Assembly (NCBI GenBank): GCA_013298625.1
Contig: JAAFIF010000042.1
Location: 1-64,000, forward strand
DNA length: 64,000 nucleotides
Reading direction: 5' to 3'
Origin: Myxococcales bacterium
GTDB taxonomy: Bacteria; Myxococcota_A; Polyangia; Polyangiales; Ga0077539
The stretch's first letter is position 1; each line of letters opens with the position of its first letter. The notes under the pieces are model-generated. The model was not told the DNA's origin. It worked only from the letters and a program-made list of their open reading frames with translations, and did no database searches. Both the position numbers and the translations under genes were made by a program. Positions 42,896 to 51,311 of the stretch are shown here, in pieces.

Positions 42896-43357
42896 ATGTA
42901 CGGTGGCGGTGGCGGTTATCCCCCTGGCGGAGGTCCTCCTGGTTATCCCCCTGGCGGGGCTCCTCCTGGGTATCCTCCGGGAGCACCTCCTGGGTATCCG
43001 CAGGCGCAGCCCAATCCCTACGGCGCGCCGCAGCCGCCGCCGGGGTACGCGCCGGGTGTTCCTCAGTCGCCGTTCGGGGCGCCTGTGCAGTCGTATGGAA
43101 TGGCGCCGCACGCGCCCTTCGGCGTCGATCCGATGACGGGCTTGCCGTTCTCGGACAAGGACAAGATGACCGCGGGGCTCTTGCAGTTCTTTCTCGTCGG
43201 CGCCGGTCGCATCTACATCGGGCACACGGGCATCGGGATCGCGCAGATCCTCGTGACGATCTTCACCTGCGGCGTGGGCGTTTTCTGGCCGTTGATCGAC
43301 GGCATCATGATGCTCACCGGCAGCGTGCGCGACGCGCAGGGCCGCCCGCTGCGCTAG
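42896..43357 (+). CDS. TM2-domain membrane protein with Pro/Gly-rich N-tail
   Basis: A 153-aa protein. Residues 1-75 are a repetitive tail of GYPPG/APPGYP units (PPGYPPGGAPPGYPPGAPP), probably disordered. Residues 85-150 form a TM2 domain: two hydrophobic helices (LLQFFLVGAGRIYIG and IAQILVTIFTCGVGVFWPLID) joined by a short turn, ending DGIMMLTGSVRDAQG. TM2 proteins are small membrane proteins of unclear function. A good GGAGGAG site precedes the ATG. The TAG stop shares the tetranucleotide CTAG with the stop of the convergent MATE gene. Confidence 0.88.
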   Translation: MYGGGGGYPPGGGPPGYPPGGAPPGYPPGAPPGYPQAQPNPYGAPQPPPGYAPGVPQSPFGAPVQSYGMAPHAPFGVDPMTGLPFSDKDKMTAGLLQFFLVGAGRIYIGHTGIGIAQILVTIFTCGVGVFWPLIDGIMMLTGSVRDAQGRPLR

Positions 43358-44724
43358 CGAAGGGGCGCGCCGCTCTTCCATCGCGCGCTGTACACGACGG
43401 CGCGAACGACCCAGTCGACGGTGCTGCCCATCCACACGCCGAGCAGCCCGAGGCCGAGGACGCGGCTGAAGAGCCATGTTGCCGCGATGCGCACGACGAG
43501 CGCGCCGAGCAGCGAGACCGCGAAGGCCTCGCGCGTCGCGCCCGCGCCACGGACGCTCTGCGCGAGCACGACGCCGATGGCCATCGGAACCTGCGCGAGC
43601 GCGGCGAAGCGCAGGACGGGCGCCGCGATGGCGACGACGCGCGCGTCCGCGACGAAGAGCCTCACGAGCTGCACCGGAAACGCAGCGAACACGACGGCGC
43701 ACCCCGCGAGCACGACGCTGCACTGCGCGGCGGCGAGCCACCCTGCGCGCGTGGCTTGCTTGCGGTCCTCCGCGCCGAGCTGCTGCGCGACGAGCGCTCC
43801 GGCCGCGACCGCGAAGCCGTCTGCTGTGAGAAACGAGACGCTCTCGATGGCGATGAGCGACTGATTGGCGGCCATCGCGTCGGGGCCCAGCGCGGTGACG
43901 AAGCGCACGAACGCGAGGTAGCCGGCGTGATAGACGACGCGCTCGCCGATCGAGCCGTACGCCACGCGCAAGAGCGCAGCGAAGGCCTCTGGCGCGAGCG
44001 GCAGCGCGGGCCCGTCGCCCTTCGTGCGCAGCGAGACCTTGGCGTTGATGCGCGAGAGGGCGATCAACGCGAGCGCGGCTTCGAGCGAGCCCGCGATGAC
44101 GCTGCCGAGGGCCGAGCCCGTCGCTCCCATGCGCGGAAGGCCCCAGTGGCCGAAGACGAGCGCCCAGTTGGCGATCAAGTTGACCACGTTGGTGACCACG
44201 CCGATCGCGAGCGGCGTGCGCGTGTCGCCCGCCGCTTGCAGCGCGGAGATGCCCGCGAGGCCCACGAAGAACGCTGGCATCGCGGGGAAGAACGCTTGCA
44301 GATAGCGCACGGACACGTCGCGCACGGCGGGCCCCGCGGCGCTGCCGAAGGCCTCGACCATGGGGCGAGCGAAGAGCGTTCCGACGGCGGCGACGAAGAG
44401 CCCGAGGGCGAGGGCGAGGACGATCGAAGCGCGCGCGGCGCGGGTCGCTGCGCGGTGATCCTTGGCGCCGATCGCGCGGCCCACGACGGCGAGTGTGCCC
44501 ACTGAAAACGCGCCGAAGACCGAGAAGAACGACCACGTGAGCGGGCCCGCGGTCTGCATCGCCGCGATGGCGGTCGCGTCGAAGTGACCGAGCACCGCGC
44601 GGTCGACGACGAAGACCATCGTCTGCAAGAGCGAGTTGACCACGGCGGGCGCGGCCAACAGAAAGACGGTCTTCGCGTTGATCGCGTCGGTCTCGGCCGC
44701 GAGCGGAGAGGGCACGGGGCGCAA
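43354..44724 (-). CDS. MATE-family multidrug/metabolite exporter
   Basis: A 456-aa inner-membrane antiporter with about 12 TM helices in two homologous halves; each half starts with the MATE-type pattern (AAPAVVNSLLQTMVFVVDRA and YGSIGERVVYHAGYLAFVRF). It would export cationic or toxic compounds using an Na+ or H+ gradient. The ALQAAGDTRTPL and QSVRGAGATREAF segments are the paired conserved loops. The start is uncertain: a TTG at 44724 is annotated, while a GTG three codons further in is equally possible; neither has a strong ribosome site. The divergent HAD-type gene starts 45 nt away. Confidence 0.9.
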   Translation of the reverse strand: MRPVPSPLAAETDAINAKTVFLLAAPAVVNSLLQTMVFVVDRAVLGHFDATAIAAMQTAGPLTWSFFSVFGAFSVGTLAVVGRAIGAKDHRAATRAARASIVLALALGLFVAAVGTLFARPMVEAFGSAAGPAVRDVSVRYLQAFFPAMPAFFVGLAGISALQAAGDTRTPLAIGVVTNVVNLIANWALVFGHWGLPRMGATGSALGSVIAGSLEAALALIALSRINAKVSLRTKGDGPALPLAPEAFAALLRVAYGSIGERVVYHAGYLAFVRFVTALGPDAMAANQSLIAIESVSFLTADGFAVAAGALVAQQLGAEDRKQATRAGWLAAAQCSVVLAGCAVVFAAFPVQLVRLFVADARVVAIAAPVLRFAALAQVPMAIGVVLAQSVRGAGATREAFAVSLLGALVVRIAATWLFSRVLGLGLLGVWMGSTVDWVVRAVVYSARWKSGAPLR

Positions 44725-44769
44725 CTGCTACCACGGGCCGTCGCAACCGCTGTATCGTTCGTCACCGCG

Positions 44770-45804
44770 GTGGCTAGCTCTGACGAGATCACGCATGTGT
44801 TTCGGTGGGACCTCGACAAGACCTACCTGCACACGAATTTCGACACGGTCCTCGACCTGCTGCGCACCGCCGTCGAGAGCCCCGAGCGCAAGCGCACTGT
44901 CCCTGGCGCCGCTGCGCTGATGCGCGAGATCCGCGCCTCGGGTCGCGTTCGCGTGACGATCGTCTCGGGCTCACCCGAGCAAATGCGGCGCTCGGTCGAG
45001 GCGAAGCTCCGGCTCGATGGTGTTCAGTGGGACGAGCTGGTGCTCAAGCCCAACCTGCGCAACATCTTGAAGGGGCGCTTTCGCGCGGTGCGCGAGCAAG
45101 TGGGCTACAAGCTCCCTGCGCTGCTCGACGCGCGCACGCGGGCGCCGGCGAAGGCGTGCGAGACGCTGTTCGGCGACGACGCCGAGGCGGACGCGCTGGT
45201 GTACTCGCTCTACGCGGACGTGCTCGGCGGGCGCATCGGAGAGGACACGCTGCAAGCGGTGCTCGAGAAGGCCGGAGCGTACTCGGACGCGATCGCGCTC
45301 GTGCGCAAGCTCGTGGCGGGGCTGGACCGGACGGACCCGGTTCGGCGCATTTTTATCCACTTGGATCGCAAGAGCGACCCGACGTTCTTCCGCCGCTACG
45401 GGCCGCGCGTGGTGCCCATCACCAATTACTTTCAAGCGGCGCTCGTGCTGGTCTCGGACCACACGATCCCGGCTGAAGCGGGGCTGCGACACGCGGCGTC
45501 GCTGGTGATCGAGCACGATTTCGACGTTCCGGATCTGGTGGCGGTGGCGAGGGACGTGGTGGGGCGAGGGCACGTGAGCGCCGAGGCGCTGCGCGCGGTG
45601 ATCGATTGCGCGCGGAGCGTGAGCGAGCCGTTTCCGCTGGTCTCGTTTCGGCGCGAGCAGCTCGCGAAGGGCCTCGAGTCGTGCATCCCGTACGTGTGCG
45701 CGCCGCCCGAAGACGTCGCCGTGGACTACCTCGCGGCGTTCGCCGACGACCGCGCGCGGTGGGAGGCAGCGAAGCTGCGGGCAAAGCGCGACGCGCAGTC
45801 GTAA
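44770..45804 (+). CDS. HAD-superfamily protein, LNS2/DUF2183-like
   Basis: A 344-aa soluble protein. The nucleophile motif DLDKT (residues about 10-14, in FRWDLDKTYL) is the first HAD motif, VTIVSGSPEQM holds the motif-II Ser, and LFGDDAEADALVYSLY gives a GDD-type motif III. The arrangement and KPNLRNILKGRF segment recall the LNS2/App1-like (DUF2183) phosphatidate-phosphatase group, so a phospholipid or phosphoester substrate is possible. The C-terminal 130 residues are helical. The GTG at 44770 starts just before the first motif. It precedes the vWA lipoprotein gene on the same strand. Confidence 0.75.
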   Translation: MASSDEITHVFRWDLDKTYLHTNFDTVLDLLRTAVESPERKRTVPGAAALMREIRASGRVRVTIVSGSPEQMRRSVEAKLRLDGVQWDELVLKPNLRNILKGRFRAVREQVGYKLPALLDARTRAPAKACETLFGDDAEADALVYSLYADVLGGRIGEDTLQAVLEKAGAYSDAIALVRKLVAGLDRTDPVRRIFIHLDRKSDPTFFRRYGPRVVPITNYFQAALVLVSDHTIPAEAGLRHAASLVIEHDFDVPDLVAVARDVVGRGHVSAEALRAVIDCARSVSEPFPLVSFRREQLAKGLESCIPYVCAPPEDVAVDYLAAFADDRARWEAAKLRAKRDAQS

Positions 45805-45862
45805 TGCTCGCGTGGGGTTGGACCGTTCGAAGGGCGGGGACTATCGTTCTTCGGTGATTCGC

Positions 45863-47173
45863 ATGCGGCGGCACAGTGTGAAGCGTTCGGCGAAGTTGAT
45901 TTCGTGTGCGTTGCTCTCGTCCGTAGCGTTCGCCGCCTGCGGAGCGAAGAGCGGCCTCGAGGCGCCGGACGTCGAGATGGACGCCTCGCTCGACGTGGTG
46001 TCGCTGCCCGACGTGGCCGAAGACGTTCGGCCGCTGTGCATCGAGCCAGCGGAGCCCGACGCAGAGGTGCCTCCCTTGGTGGTGGACCTGTCGATCGAGG
46101 CGAGGCTCGCAGCGGCGGACGTGCTGTTCGTGGTCGACCGCACGGGGTCGATGTCCGAAGAGATCGACAACATTCGAACGAGCCTGCGCTCGGTGATCGT
46201 CCCTGGGCTCATTCGAACGATCCCGGACTTGAACCTCGGGCTGGTGACGTACGGGGATTTTCCTGTCGAACCGTTCGGCGCGAGCGACGATCGGCTGTTC
46301 TCGCTCGAGCGGCCGATGGGAAGAGAGTTCACCGCGCTGCAGGGCGCTCTCGGCGCGGTGGTGGCGCGCGGCGGCGGCGACAGCGCAGAGGCGCTGACCG
46401 AGGCGCTCTTTCAAGTGGCGACCGGAGAGGGCCTGCGCGCAGGTCAACCCGCGCGAGAGTTTTGGATCCCTCCGGCGGGCGGTTGTCGCGTGCCGGGCAA
46501 CGGGTACGCGTGCATTCGGCCGCGGGCGACGCCGATCATCGTGGCGGTCACCGATGCGCCGACGCACAACGGGCCGAGCAATCGCAACACGTACGAGCCG
46601 TTTCCGGTGCCCACCGTCGCGCGGCCGCACACGTACTCGCAGGCCGTGGCGGCGCTCAACGCGCGGCTTGGGGCGAAGCTCATCGGGATTCACTCGGGCG
46701 CGGGGCTCGAAAACGGTCGCAGCGACCTCGAAGCGTACGCGCGGGACACGCGCTCGCTCGGCTCCGACGGCCGTCCCCTCGTCTTCGACATCAACCCCGA
46801 CGGAACAGGGCTCTCCGAGCAAGTGGTCTCCGCCGTCACGCGGCTCGCCAACGAGGTTCGCCTCGACGTCTCGGCGCGCGCCGTGGATGCAGATGGCTCT
46901 GGCGGCGCAGCGTTTGTGCTCGCGGTCAACCCTCGGCAGGCGGTCCCGATGAGCAACGTTCAGCGCATCGAGTCCGGGGTGTTCGTGGGGGTGATCCCTG
47001 GCACCGAGCTGCGGTTCGACCTGGTGATCGACCGCGCGCGGATCGTCCGTCGCGCGATGGCGCAGCGGTACGTGATTCGGATCGAGTTTCTCGAGGCGGG
47101 CCGCCCGACGCTCGGCTCGAGGGACATCGTGATCGCTGTTCCGGGGATCGACGAGCCGCGCTGCCCGCGGTGA
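45863..47173 (+). CDS. von Willebrand A-domain lipoprotein
   Basis: A 436-aa predicted lipoprotein: Arg/Lys-rich N-terminus, hydrophobic core and FAACG lipobox. A vWA domain starts near residue 90 with the MIDAS sequence FVVDRTGSMSEE (Thr in place of the first MIDAS Ser), then GLVTYGDFPVEPFG and a TDAPTHNG segment. The C-terminal 140 residues are beta-rich and probably an Ig-like or beta-sandwich domain. Such proteins are cell-surface adhesion or protein-interaction modules. ATG at 45863 used; a GTG at 45854 is also possible. It ends 50 nt before the hydroxylase gene. Confidence 0.82.
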   Translation: MRRHSVKRSAKLISCALLSSVAFAACGAKSGLEAPDVEMDASLDVVSLPDVAEDVRPLCIEPAEPDAEVPPLVVDLSIEARLAAADVLFVVDRTGSMSEEIDNIRTSLRSVIVPGLIRTIPDLNLGLVTYGDFPVEPFGASDDRLFSLERPMGREFTALQGALGAVVARGGGDSAEALTEALFQVATGEGLRAGQPAREFWIPPAGGCRVPGNGYACIRPRATPIIVAVTDAPTHNGPSNRNTYEPFPVPTVARPHTYSQAVAALNARLGAKLIGIHSGAGLENGRSDLEAYARDTRSLGSDGRPLVFDINPDGTGLSEQVVSAVTRLANEVRLDVSARAVDADGSGGAAFVLAVNPRQAVPMSNVQRIESGVFVGVIPGTELRFDLVIDRARIVRRAMAQRYVIRIEFLEAGRPTLGSRDIVIAVPGIDEPRCPR

Positions 47174-47175
47174 TC

Positions 47176-47238
47176 TGTGCATCAACGTGCATACGTCCCT
47201 TGCGGCGCCAACCGTAAGCGTGCATGCGTGTGCACATG
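47176..47238. promoter_or_regulatory. GTGCAT-rich operator-like cluster before the hydroxylase
   Basis: TGTGCAT (47176-47182), GTGCATACG (47187-47195) and GCGTGCATGCGTGTGCACATG (about 47216-47238) are related by the core GTGCAT or its complement. The same core builds the palindrome at 49373-49400 ahead of the permease/ArsR operon, so the ArsR protein encoded nearby is a good candidate for the binder. Confidence 0.5.
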
Positions 47239-48147
47239 AACACGCATTCTCTCCGCCCGATGCGGGCGGTGTTTCCCCTGGTGTTGGCGGGCGCTCCTGC
47301 GGCGACCGCCCTGTTGCACTGGCGCTTCGGCGTTGCCCCCGCGGCGGCGATGACCGCGGTGGTGCTCTTCGTGATCGCGCTGCTGTGGGCGCTCGAGCGC
47401 CGGTGGCCGTATCGCTCGGACTGGAGCGCGCGCGGCGCGGCCGAGACACGGACGGACCTCGCGTACATCGCGCTCGCGTCGGTGCCCGATCGAGCGACGC
47501 GCGTGGCGGTCGAAGCGGCGCTGCTGTGGGCGCTCTCGCCGTGGGGGCTCGGGCCTCGGGCGGCAGAGGGGCTACCGTCGCTGTTCGCGCGCGGATTGAC
47601 TGCGTTTTTGCTGGCGGATCTCGGCAAGTACTGGGTGCATCGCCTGTCGCACGAGCGCCCGTGGCTGTGGCGCTTTCACCTCGCGCACCACCAGCCCGAG
47701 CGGCTCGACGCGCTCAACGCGCTGCGGCTGCACCCGGTGAACATCGCGTACAACGCTGCGATCGACGCGGCGGCGATGGCGCTGTTGCAGGTCTCTGCGC
47801 CGGTGGCGGCGGTGTTCGCGGCGCTGCGCGCGACGGTGGGTGTGTTGCAGCACGCGAACCTCGACCTCGACGGCCAGCGCCAGTGGCTCTTCAACGCGCC
47901 GAGCTATCACCGCGCGCACCACTCGGTGGAGCTCCGCGAGGCGAACGCGAACTACGCCTCGACGCTGCTGCTCTGGGACAAGCTGTTCTCGACGCTCTCT
48001 CGCACGCCGTGCCCGCAGCGGGTGGGCGTGGCGCCGGTGGATCATCGCTTGCCCGAGGGGCTGCTCGGGCAGTGGCTCTATCCCCTGTGCGGAGCGTCGC
48101 TCGAGACGACCTGCGTGTGGGCTCGGCTTCGCGCGCTCGTGCGCTGA
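47224..48147 (+). CDS. Sterol desaturase/fatty-acid hydroxylase family protein
   Basis: A 307-aa integral membrane di-iron oxygenase. Four to five TM helices frame the eight-histidine motif: KYWVHRLSHE (HRxxH), WRFHLAHHQPE (HxxHH) and SYHRAHHS (HxxHH). The family hydroxylates or desaturates sterols, carotenoids or fatty acyl chains. Three starts are possible (47224, 47236, 47260); the first two lie inside a GTGCAT-rich block that may be an operator, so the real start could be 47236 or 47260. Convergent with the ArsR gene, whose operator-like sites it shares; this points to control by that regulator, though not proven. Confidence 0.85.
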   Translation: MRVHMNTHSLRPMRAVFPLVLAGAPAATALLHWRFGVAPAAAMTAVVLFVIALLWALERRWPYRSDWSARGAAETRTDLAYIALASVPDRATRVAVEAALLWALSPWGLGPRAAEGLPSLFARGLTAFLLADLGKYWVHRLSHERPWLWRFHLAHHQPERLDALNALRLHPVNIAYNAAIDAAAMALLQVSAPVAAVFAALRATVGVLQHANLDLDGQRQWLFNAPSYHRAHHSVELREANANYASTLLLWDKLFSTLSRTPCPQRVGVAPVDHRLPEGLLGQWLYPLCGASLETTCVWARLRALVR

Positions 48148-48151
48148 GCGC

Positions 48152-48547
48152 TTACTCTTTGCGCTTCTTGCGCAGGGCGGAGGCGGGGACGACCTCTGGG
48201 GCGGGCGGGCAGCAGCGCATCATTTGGGCTCGCGCGCGGGCGGCGATCTGCTCGAGGGTCGAGACGAAGCGCTCGCCGTCGAGCGAGAAGAAGCGCTCGC
48301 GTCCCTTCCACTCGCTCTTCACGATGCCGGCGTCTTCGAGGGCCTTGAGGTGTCGCGAGATCACCGAGCGGTCTTGCGGGAGGTGCTCGGCGAGCGCGGC
48401 GATGTTGCTGGTGCCTTCGAGCATGAGCACGCGCAGGACCTCGAGCCGCGAGCTGTCGGTGAGCGCGCGCAGAAACGACGAGTCCAGCATGGCGACCATG
48501 TCCGCTGCGGCGGCGCGTGCTTCGCGTGAGGGCGTCGAGGGCTTCAT
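48152..48547 (-). CDS. ArsR-type winged-helix repressor with C-terminal Cys pair
   Basis: A 131-aa transcription regulator. The winged-helix DNA-binding part (SRLEVLRVLMLEGTSNIAALAEHL and QDRSVISRHLKALEDAGIV) is typical of ArsR. The ELCVCDL metal site of ArsR itself is absent; instead a vicinal Cys pair sits in RAQMMRCCPPAPE near the C-terminus, which could sense a metalloid, a thiol-reactive compound or be unrelated to sensing. Its start overlaps the permease stop (ATGA), so the two form one operon. Candidate operators rich in GTGCAT lie at 49373-49400 and 47176-47238, upstream of its operon and of the convergent hydroxylase. Confidence 0.9.
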   Translation of the reverse strand: MKPSTPSREARAAAADMVAMLDSSFLRALTDSSRLEVLRVLMLEGTSNIAALAEHLPQDRSVISRHLKALEDAGIVKSEWKGRERFFSLDGERFVSTLEQIAARARAQMMRCCPPAPEVVPASALRKKRKE

Positions 48548-49347
48548 CGATTCGAGTGGCTCCGTCGCGCGGCGACCGTGACCGCGGCGGCCATGAGGTA
48601 CATCACCAGGCCGTAGGCCGCTACGATGATGGCGACGGCGCGCTGGCGAGACAGTTCGCTGACGATGAGGGCGAGCGTGAGGTTGCGCACGACGGTGAGC
48701 GTCGAGAGCGCGGCGCGGGGCCGGGCGACGAGGGCGCCGAGGGCAGCGGTGATGACCGCGAGCGAGAGCATGGCGAGCGCGGTGCGGGCGCCGAGGGTGG
48801 CGAGCATCGGGCCTCGGTCGATCAAGAGCAGGATGATCACCAGGGCGAGCGCGGCGTTGCCGATCGATCGCAGCGCGCGTGCGGCGCGTGCTGTGCGTGC
48901 TGCGAACCGAAGCCCGACGATCGCCGAGAGCGCGAGCGGAAGCACCTGAACGGCCGCCACCGACAGCAACGTCCACGGCCGCGCTGCGAGCGCAGGGGCC
49001 GAGCGCGCGAAGGCGATCCAGAGCGACAGCGGCGAGAGCGCGGCGAGGGCGAAGTATCCCCAGGCGACCGTGGTCGGGCTGGCGCCGGCCGAGCGAGCGA
49101 GCAGCGGGCTGCTGGCGCCGCCGGGGGCGAGGGCGACGATCCAGAGCGCCGTGCGCGGTTCGGGCGAGAGCGAGAGCGCGGCGAGCGCGGCCCACGCGGC
49201 GCCGGGGACGGCCAGCGCGTTGACGGCGAGCAGTCGCGCGATCGCGCTGCGGTCCGGCGGGGCGCCGTCGCTGCGCACGTCGAGCCCGGCGCTCACCGTC
49301 GAGGCCAGCCCGAGAACGACCAGGGCGATCGCGATCAGCGCGCTCAC
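48544..49347 (-). CDS. BASS (bile acid/arsenite) family transporter
   Basis: A membrane protein of about 267 aa with 8 to 9 hydrophobic helices. The motif LAPGGASSPLLARSAGAS matches the cross-over region of the bile acid:sodium symporter superfamily, which also includes arsenite and other organic acid carriers. The start chosen is GTG at 49347 (SALIAIALVVLG); Met codons upstream (for example at 49392) lie inside a ATGCAT-rich palindrome that looks like an operator, so a shorter protein is more likely. It is coupled to the ArsR gene, and ArsR/BASS operons are typical of metalloid or osmolyte export. The substrate is not shown by sequence. Confidence 0.75.
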   Translation of the reverse strand: MSALIAIALVVLGLASTVSAGLDVRSDGAPPDRSAIARLLAVNALAVPGAAWAALAALSLSPEPRTALWIVALAPGGASSPLLARSAGASPTTVAWGYFALAALSPLSLWIAFARSAPALAARPWTLLSVAAVQVLPLALSAIVGLRFAARTARAARALRSIGNAALALVIILLLIDRGPMLATLGARTALAMLSLAVITAALGALVARPRAALSTLTVVRNLTLALIVSELSRQRAVAIIVAAYGLVMYLMAAAVTVAARRSHSNR

Positions 49348-49372
49348 GAAGCGCCCGCTCGCGGAGTCGAAA

Positions 49373-49400
49373 ATGCATGCATAAGTGTGCATGTATGCAT
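49373..49400. promoter_or_regulatory. Palindromic ArsR-operator candidate
   Basis: ATGCATGCAT (49373-49382) and ATGTATGCAT (49391-49400) are inverted arms with one mismatch around an 8-nt spacer. The site lies directly upstream of the BASS/ArsR operon start. Its GTGCAT core recurs before the hydroxylase at 47176-47238. Confidence 0.65.
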
Positions 49401-49619
49401 GGCATTCCCCCGCGGTCAACGCTCGACGTCGCGTGGTCGGCGGGGTGTTCTGTCGTCTCGGGACATTTCGTGCGCTGACTCAGCGCGGGTGGTTCGGTGT
49501 GTTCTCTGCCATCTTCTTCGGACTCGAGCGCACGCGATGATTGAGTGCGCGCGCTGCGGTCTGCTACCGTACCCCTGGCTCGCGACTCCTCAACGAGCGC
49601 GAGATCGACGACACCTTCG

Positions 49620-50741
49620 ATGGCAACGACCCCCCGCTACGACGCGTTTTTGCAGGCCTGCGACGAGATGCAACGTCGGCGCGACCGCGTCGCGAAGCCG
49701 ATGCTCGAGTCACTCGTGCAGCAACGGGTGGACCCCGAGCTGCCGAGCGAGGTGCTGCTCGCGCACATCATCGCCGAGAGCCTGCTCACGCGGCTCGACC
49801 GCAAGCTGGTCGAAGCGAAGAACATCTACTTGCAGAGCTTCGACATCCCGCAGATCGAGCTCTTCTACCGGATGTGCGAGAGCTACCCGCAGGTCCCTGC
49901 GGCGCACAGGGTGGCCAACGACTATCTGGCCGACGCGCTGCGGGCTTCGCGCGAGGCGACGCTCTTCGAGATCGGCGTGGGGCGCGGCGTGCAGGTCTCG
50001 GGGTTGATCACCGAGCTGCAGCAAGAGCCGGGGCACCTTCGGTCGCTCAAGGTGTTGGCGCTCGACCCGGACACGACCAACCTCGCGCACTCGCAGGCGC
50101 GGGTCGAGGCGATGCCGGCGGGGCCGATCGAGGTGACGTTTGTTCCGGTGCACGCGATGCTCGAGTCGCTGCAGCCGGCGCAGTGGCTGGCGCTGGCGCA
50201 GACCGCGGGGCACAACGTCGTGGTCAACAGCGCGTACACGCTGCATCACACGGTGCACCGGCCCAACGACACCGAGCTGCGCACGGACCTGATGCGCAGG
50301 ATCGCGCAGTTCTTCAGGCCGCAGCTGTTTACGCTGGTCGAGCCCAACGCGGACCACGACACCGAGGCGCTCGCGCGCCGTGTCGACGCGTGCTTTCGAC
50401 ACTTCGGAACGGTGTTCGACCTGATCGATCGGTCGGACATCCCGACCGAGCACAAATTCGTGGTCAAAGAGAAGTTTTTCGGAAGAGAGATCCGGGACAT
50501 CTTCGGCGTGAGCGACGCGTTTCGCTGCGAGCGCCACGAGCACTACGAGTCGTGGCTGTTTCGCTTCGCCAAGTCCGAGTGGACGCCGTACCCGCGCGCG
50601 CTCGATCACGGGCTCAAGCTGCCGAGCTACTGCACCGTGGACACTTCTCCGGGCCTCGTCAGGCTCGGCTACAACCAGCAACCTCTCATCGCCGTGTTCG
50701 CCTTCGAATCACGCGGCGCTCGAACAGGAGCCGAGCAGTGA
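49620..50741 (+). CDS. Bacterial GRAS-domain protein (SAM-fold)
   Basis: A 373-aa protein of the GRAS family, known from plant hormone regulators such as DELLA and SCARECROW and described also in bacteria, where it is a methyltransferase-like Rossmann fold. The visible blocks are HRVANDYLADALRASREATLFEIGVGRGVQ (residues about 97-125, equal to the TANQAI-LHVID region), the strand LKVLALDPD near 143-150, VVVNSAYTLHH (201-210, the VNS-LHH motif) and FTLVEPNADHDT near 240. Unlike plant proteins it lacks a DELLA tail. The ATG at 49620 is used. It is the first gene of a coupled signalling run: its TGA overlaps the GTG of the 179-aa gene. It probably binds a small ligand or SAM; the reaction is unknown. 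Confidence 0.85.
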   Translation: MATTPRYDAFLQACDEMQRRRDRVAKPMLESLVQQRVDPELPSEVLLAHIIAESLLTRLDRKLVEAKNIYLQSFDIPQIELFYRMCESYPQVPAAHRVANDYLADALRASREATLFEIGVGRGVQVSGLITELQQEPGHLRSLKVLALDPDTTNLAHSQARVEAMPAGPIEVTFVPVHAMLESLQPAQWLALAQTAGHNVVVNSAYTLHHTVHRPNDTELRTDLMRRIAQFFRPQLFTLVEPNADHDTEALARRVDACFRHFGTVFDLIDRSDIPTEHKFVVKEKFFGREIRDIFGVSDAFRCERHEHYESWLFRFAKSEWTPYPRALDHGLKLPSYCTVDTSPGLVRLGYNQQPLIAVFAFESRGARTGAEQ

Positions 50742-51277
50742 GCGGCAGCGAATCGAGCGGGATGCTCGTGCATGGTTCACTCATGGTGGGCTACGCGCAG
50801 GCCTGCAAGAACCTCAACATCGTCGCGGGGCGCGCGGCGCACGCGTTTATCGACAAGCTCGAGATCAACAGCTGGTACCCGCTCGAGCAGTGGCGCGAGC
50901 TCGAGCACCTCGTGCTGCACTCGTACGCGAGGGTCGAGCCGATCCTCGTGCGCGTCGGCGTCGAGATGATGCTCGGCTGGTACCACTTCGGTCCCGGGCG
51001 CACCCAGATCAAGAACGGCGCTGCGTTTCTGCACTTTCAGACGGGCTCGCAGGGCTTCACGTCGGTCGTGCAGGGAGGGCTCGACGTGATCGGGACGTTC
51101 GACATGGACTTCTACGATCGCCGTCGCGGACGCGCGGTGATCCACTCGACGACGCCCTTCAATCGCTGGATGGAGCGCGGCGTGCTCATCGGCGGGATGA
51201 GCGCTCCAGGTGACCTCGACTACGTCGACGTCATGATGGGCGACGACCCCGACCTGTTGCACTGCGAGTTTCATTGA
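50738..51277 (+). CDS. 179-aa protein, possible V4R/HNOB-fold sensor
   Basis: A small soluble protein with GTG start inside the GRAS stop codon and AGGAG upstream. The alternating helix/strand composition (YPLEQWRELEHLVLHSYARVEPI, FTSVVQGGLDVIG, HSTTPFNRWMERGVLIGGM) and length are similar to V4R or heme-NO-binding sensor domains, but no heme-ligand His is in an obvious place and the resemblance is weak. Its context, between GRAS and the SpoIIE phosphatase, suggests an input or partner of that phosphatase. Function unknown. Confidence 0.7.
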   Translation: MSGSESSGMLVHGSLMVGYAQACKNLNIVAGRAAHAFIDKLEINSWYPLEQWRELEHLVLHSYARVEPILVRVGVEMMLGWYHFGPGRTQIKNGAAFLHFQTGSQGFTSVVQGGLDVIGTFDMDFYDRRRGRAVIHSTTPFNRWMERGVLIGGMSAPGDLDYVDVMMGDDPDLLHCEFH

Positions 51278-51311
51278 CCTCCGCTCACTCTCTTTCAAGG
51301 CCGGTGCGGAC

